Assembly (NCBI RefSeq): GCF_023094165.1
Contig: NZ_JALMDK010000012.1
Coordinates: 186,001-250,000, forward strand
DNA from: Crossiella sp. S99.2
GTDB taxonomy: Bacteria > Actinomycetota > Actinomycetes > Mycobacteriales > Pseudonocardiaceae
DNA length: 64,000 bases
Direction: 5' to 3'
Below are positions 60,784-64,000 of this stretch, piece after piece; position 1 is the first letter of the stretch, and every line of letters begins with the position of its first letter. The position numbers and the translations under genes are program-made. The notes beneath the pieces are model-generated. The model searched no databases and was not told the DNA's origin. It saw only the letters and a list, made by a program, of their open reading frames with translations.

Positions 60784-61713
60784 GTGCCCACCGTTGTCGC
60801 TGGTTTCGTGCCGATCTGGGCGCTGACCGGGGTGGGTTACCTGGTGCGCCGGACGAACCTGTTCGGCCTGGCCGCCGAACGCGCGCTGACCAGGGTGGTC
60901 TTCTACCTGGCGATGCCCGCGGTGCTGTTCACCACGCTGAGCCGGGTCTCGCTCGACGGCCTGGCCAGCACCTCGATCCTGGCCTTCGCGGTGAGCACGG
61001 TCCTGGTCGGCGCGATCGGCCTGGCCGCCAGCCGCTGGCTGTTCCACCGCAGACTGGCCGATCAGGCCATCGGCGGCATGTCCTCGGCCTATGTGAACGC
61101 GGCCAACCTGGGCATCCCGGTGGCCATCACCGTGCTCGGCGATCCGAGTTTCGTGGTGGCCGCGCTGATGTTCCAGCTCCTGTTCGTCATGCCCACGGTG
61201 CTCACCCTGATCGACACCGACCTCAACACCGGCGCCACCGGCCGCTTCCGCCGGGTCCTGCTGCTCCCGGTCCGCAACCCGGTGATCCTGGGCGCCGCCT
61301 GCGGCCTGGCCATGGCCGCGCTGGGCTGGCAGATCCCACCCCTGCTCGCCCAGCCCCTGGACCTGCTCGGCGCCGCAGGCGTTCCCCTGGCACTGCTGGT
61401 GCTGGGCATGTCCCTGTTCGGCCGCGGCCAGTCAGCGGACCTGCCCCGCCGGAGCGAGGTCCTGCTGGTGGTGCTGCTCAAGATCGTGCTGCAACCCCTG
61501 GTGTGCTTCCTGATCGGCCACTTCGCCTTCGGCCTCACCGGCCCGCCGCTGCTGGCCGCGGTGCTCTTCGCCGCGCTGCCCACCGCGCAGAACGCCTTCG
61601 TCTTCGCCAGCCAGTACGAACTCCGCGCCGGCGCGCTGGCCCGGGACGCGATCCTGCTGACCACCCTGCTGTCGATGGCCAGCCTGACCCTGGTCGCCTA
61701 CCTGCTGGCCTAG
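60784..61713 (+). CDS. AEC family transporter (auxin efflux carrier-like permease)
   Basis: 309 residues from GTG 60784, about ten membrane helices in two repeats. The first helix region FVPIWALTGVGYLVRRTNLF and the central SSAYVNAANLGIPVAITVLG (N-x-G-I/x-P helix breaker) are typical of PF03547; the second half has AAVLFAALPTAQNAFVFASQ. These proteins move carboxylates such as malate, or other small organic acids. Convergent with the alpha-carbonic anhydrase gene, stop codons overlapping. Confidence 0.88.
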   Translation: MPTVVAGFVPIWALTGVGYLVRRTNLFGLAAERALTRVVFYLAMPAVLFTTLSRVSLDGLASTSILAFAVSTVLVGAIGLAASRWLFHRRLADQAIGGMSSAYVNAANLGIPVAITVLGDPSFVVAALMFQLLFVMPTVLTLIDTDLNTGATGRFRRVLLLPVRNPVILGAACGLAMAALGWQIPPLLAQPLDLLGAAGVPLALLVLGMSLFGRGQSADLPRRSEVLLVVLLKIVLQPLVCFLIGHFAFGLTGPPLLAAVLFAALPTAQNAFVFASQYELRAGALARDAILLTTLLSMASLTLVAYLLA

Positions 61714-62306
61714 TCGCACTCCCCGGACCACAGCACAAACCGCCGGTTCCGCGGCTGCTGCGCCCGCGCGCTGTCCGCGTGCGCCCGGATGAACCCGCGC
61801 AACCGGTCATCGCCCACCGCCACCGGCTCCGGGTACACCACCCAGCTCACGGCCTCGTCGTACTCCGGCGTGGTCAACGACCCCTCATACCGGTAGAAAT
61901 CGCGCCCCGCGGGCAACAACGCCGCCAGGTCGAAGGCGAACGGCGGCACCTCCACCGGCACCCCCGGCTCCGCCGCGCCCAGGTCGAGGAAGATCGCCAC
62001 CGCGCACACCCGGAGATCGGTTTCGGCCCGCACATGCACCGCGTGCAGTTCGGCGATGTGCGGCCCGAACGGCACCCCGTCCAGCCAGTGCTCGGTCGGC
62101 CGGTGGAAGTGCACGTTCACCATCCGGAACGTCCGCCCGTCCAGCAGCACGGTGTTGTCCACCGCGGGCGCGAACCGGTACCCGTGCTCCTGCTTGCTGA
62201 CCGAGAAGCTCTGCTCGCCCGCGGCCCACTGCACCCGCACCCGGTCCCGCAGCCCCGGCACGGAAACCGCGTCCCCCAGGCTGATCGGCGACTGCTGATC
62301 TCCCAT
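61710..62306 (-). CDS. Alpha-type carbonic anhydrase family protein
   Basis: 198 residues from ATG 62306. It opens with the alpha-CA signature QQSPISL. The Zn site and proton-relay segment NVHFHRPTEHWLDG and AELHAVHV keeps the H-x-H pair, the Glu-His and the third His. YEGSLTTPEYDEAVSWVVY is the active-site Thr loop; here the usual PPC is PEY. There is no signal peptide, although most bacterial alpha-CAs are periplasmic or secreted, and the protein is about 50 residues shorter than usual. Hydration of CO2 is likely. It is the second CA type in this window. Confidence 0.85.
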   Translation of the reverse strand: MGDQQSPISLGDAVSVPGLRDRVRVQWAAGEQSFSVSKQEHGYRFAPAVDNTVLLDGRTFRMVNVHFHRPTEHWLDGVPFGPHIAELHAVHVRAETDLRVCAVAIFLDLGAAEPGVPVEVPPFAFDLAALLPAGRDFYRYEGSLTTPEYDEAVSWVVYPEPVAVGDDRLRGFIRAHADSARAQQPRNRRFVLWSGECD

Positions 62307-62348
62307 GCCGCCACGCTACCGACGCAGGCACTCGGCGTGCCCGCGCTG

Positions 62349-62939
62349 TCACCCGGTCGGGAGCGGCACCCGATAGGTCACATGGGTCACCGCCGCACTG
62401 CTCTCCACCAGCACCGGCTCCAGCTCCATCCGCGGCCCCTGGTCGAACAGCGAGGTTCCCGCCCCCAGCAACACCGGCGCCACGTGCAACCGCAACTCCT
62501 CGACCAGTCCCGCGTGCATGGCCGCCCGGATCACCTGCGCCCCACCGGCCACCACCACATCCCGCCCGCCGGCCGCGGCCCGCGCCCGATCCACCGCCCG
62601 CCGCACCCCGTCAGTCACGAACATGAACCGGGTGACCCCCTGGAGGTGATCCCCACGCTCCCGATTGGTGAGCACAAAACAGGGCCGCTGCCAGGCCCCG
62701 TCCCCACCCCACTTGCCGATCCCCACGTCGAACAGCCGCCGCCCCATGACAAAGGCCCCGGTATTGGCGAACATCCGCCCGGCGACCTCCAGATCCGCGG
62801 CACTGGGCGGCGTGTCGCCGAACCCCAGCCAGTGGTGCAACCGCAGCCCGTGCAACCCCATCGGCTGCGCCGCGCTCACCTCCGGCCCGGCGACAAACCC
62901 GTCCACCGACACGGTGATCTCCGCGATGACCCGTCCCAC
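62349..62939 (-). CDS. RibD C-terminal / dihydrofolate reductase-like protein
   Basis: 196 residues from GTG 62939. DHFR-like fold with VIAEITVSVDGFVAGPEVS, MGRRLFDVG and the NADPH loop VVVAGGAQVIRAAMHAG, followed by ELRLHVAPVLLGAGTSLF. This is the stand-alone RibD C-terminal group (YwjB/YyaP-like), an NADPH-dependent reductase of unknown substrate. It is divergent from the MBL-fold gene with 72 bases between them. Confidence 0.88.
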   Translation of the reverse strand: MGRVIAEITVSVDGFVAGPEVSAAQPMGLHGLRLHHWLGFGDTPPSAADLEVAGRMFANTGAFVMGRRLFDVGIGKWGGDGAWQRPCFVLTNRERGDHLQGVTRFMFVTDGVRRAVDRARAAAGGRDVVVAGGAQVIRAAMHAGLVEELRLHVAPVLLGAGTSLFDQGPRMELEPVLVESSAAVTHVTYRVPLPTG

Positions 62940-63011
62940 ACCATCTCCCAGCCCCGCCGATTAGCGTGTCCGGTATGCCGGGCCGGACCCGGCGCACTGG
63001 GAGGAAACCCT

Positions 63012-63809
63012 ATGGCCAGCCACACCCGCCCGATCTGCCGGACCTGCGGCACCCAATACGCGGCCCCCCGCCCCGACTGTCCCATCTGCACCGACGAACG
63101 CCAGTACGTCCCCGCCGCCGGCCAGCAATGGACCGACTTCGACGAGCTACGCGCCGACCCGGACCTGTCCGCCCGGATCGAGCCGGAGGGCCCCGGCCTC
63201 ACCGGCATCGGCACCAACCCACGCTTCGCCATCGGCCAGCGAGCCCTGCTGGTGAACACCCCCAACGGCAACATCCTGTGGGACTGCACCGCCTACCTGA
63301 CCGAGGACATCATCACCGAGGTCAACAACCAGGGCGGCCTGCACGCCATCGCCATCAGCCACCCGCACTACTACACCACCATGGTCGAGTGGTCGCACAC
63401 CTTCAACGCCCCCATCCACCTGCATGAGAACGACGCCCAGTGGATCGGCCGCCCAGACCCGAACATCCACCTCTGGTCCGGCACCCACACAACCCTCCTG
63501 GACGAGGTCACCCTGATCAACCTGGGCGTGCACTTCGCCGGCGGCACCGTCCTGCACTGGCGCCACACCCTGCTGACCGGCGACATCGTCCAGGTGATCC
63601 CGGACCGCTCCCACGTCGCCTTCATGTACAGCTACCCCAACCTGATCCCCGAACGCCCCGCGGTAGTCCGACGAGCAGCGGAACTCCTCAAACCCTTGGA
63701 CTTCAGCACAATCTACGGCGCCTGGTGGGACTCCAAGATCGAAACCAACGCCCACGAAATCGTCCAACGCTCAGCGGAACGCTACCTCGCCTACACCCGA
63801 GAGAACTGA
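63012..63809 (+). CDS. MBL-fold protein with N-terminal zinc ribbon
   Basis: 265 residues from ATG 63012 (GAGGAAACCC before it). Residues 9-30 hold a zinc ribbon CRTCG...CPICTD. The beta-lactamase-like fold follows with NPRFAIGQRALLVNTPNGNI and the metal region AISHPHYYTTMVEWS. The usual HxHxDH motif is reduced to H-P-H-Y-Y-T; the later Asp is in TGDIVQV and a His appears as HLHEND. So one or both metals may be absent or bound differently. Substrate unknown. Confidence 0.8.
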   Translation: MASHTRPICRTCGTQYAAPRPDCPICTDERQYVPAAGQQWTDFDELRADPDLSARIEPEGPGLTGIGTNPRFAIGQRALLVNTPNGNILWDCTAYLTEDIITEVNNQGGLHAIAISHPHYYTTMVEWSHTFNAPIHLHENDAQWIGRPDPNIHLWSGTHTTLLDEVTLINLGVHFAGGTVLHWRHTLLTGDIVQVIPDRSHVAFMYSYPNLIPERPAVVRRAAELLKPLDFSTIYGAWWDSKIETNAHEIVQRSAERYLAYTREN

Positions 63810-63847
63810 CCGCGTTCGCGGAATCCGTTACCGGGCAAGGCTTCTGT

Positions 63848-63914
63848 CGTCGAGTTGGCCCAAGTGGGACGCCCGGTTGGGCCAACTACGCGTACGACTT
63901 GGGCCAACTCGACG
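63848..63914. repeat. Large palindromic intergenic element, copy B
   Basis: Perfect 18-bp inverted arms (63848-63865 and 63897-63914) built on GTTGGCCCAAGT, with a third TTGGGCCAAC in the loop (near 63876-63886). Same three-core layout as copy A at 45403-45461, again between convergent genes. Confidence 0.85.
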
Positions 63915-63932
63915 CCGGGTCGCTCGCGAGTC

Positions 63933-64000
63933 CTACTTGGCATCCCCGTAGCACTCGACAACCGCCGCACTCAACGGAAACCGCACCGGCGTGTCCCCGA
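63933..64000 (-). CDS. 3' end of an unidentified gene (5' part beyond window)
   Basis: The minus-strand frame ends TAG at 63933 and reads GDTPVRFPLSAAVVECYGDA then Lys before the stop. The codon third positions are GC-rich as in real genes here. Too short for family assignment; it converges on the MBL gene. Confidence 0.5.
   Translation of the reverse strand, partial: GDTPVRFPLSAAVVECYGDAK

Overview
The window is high-GC DNA with frequent GTG starts and tightly overlapping operons. It carries ESX/type VII secretion partner genes (EspC-, WXG100-, PPE- and EspG-like), a DUF3558 lipoprotein, an AfsR/SARP-type regulator, a bacterial nitric oxide synthase and a SigF-type partner-switching network. 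Together these point to a soil actinomycete, most likely of the Pseudonocardiaceae; this is inferred from gene content, not from a marker gene. No rRNA, tRNA, CRISPR array, transposase or prophage was recognised.

Layout. 1-5208: a (+) operon of type VII secretion substrates and helpers without the core secretion ATPase. 5295-8746: a secreted GH18 chitinase behind a chitin-type promoter with 12-bp direct repeats, then a DUF4429/SHOCT protein. 8823-11106: a PBP4-type carboxypeptidase and a methyltransferase. 11103-13965: SigF-like sigma factor, its anti-sigma partner, a glycosyltransferase and an anti-anti-sigma protein. 14237-17687: a SulP transporter fused to a beta-carbonic anhydrase, preceded by a possible Cys-Cys leader peptide, and a DedA membrane protein. 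17689-22141: an AfsR-like regulator and a nitric oxide synthase on one strand. 22318-24073: a small secreted protein carrying six copies of the pentapeptide DITNP, divergent by 27 bp from an XRE-HTH/TPR regulator. 24455-31192: a LuxR-type response regulator, an acetyltransferase, a degenerate alpha/beta-hydrolase, a secreted HNH lipoprotein, and an MFS transporter paired with a PEP/pyruvate-binding protein.

31497-44718 is a purine catabolism locus. Twelve (-) genes run from OHCU decarboxylase to a MocA-like molybdenum cofactor nucleotidyltransferase, nearly all overlapping or a few bases apart, and face a divergent PucR-type activator. They cover nucleobase uptake, deamination, xanthine oxidation and urate breakdown to ureidoglycolate and urea. 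44800-50051 holds an acetyltransferase, an SDR/flavin monooxygenase pair with a divergent TetR regulator and a palindromic operator, two small membrane proteins, and a second TetR regulator. 50090-55765 is a second signalling block: anti-anti-sigma protein, a PP2C-HATPase-STAS fusion, a receiver-PP2C protein, a histidine kinase and an Rcp1-like receiver. 55769-64000 holds a MazF-type toxin-antitoxin pair, a secreted GH3 glycosidase behind the same 12-bp box as the chitinase, a subtilisin, an AEC transporter, an alpha-carbonic anhydrase, a RibD-like reductase and an MBL-fold protein.

The most unusual system is at 22409-24073. A putatively exported precursor ends in six DITNP repeats and lies next to an HTH-TPR regulator. 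This layout resembles RRNPP peptide quorum sensing of Firmicutes, and the gap between the two genes is built from two perfect palindromes. Function is inferred from architecture only.
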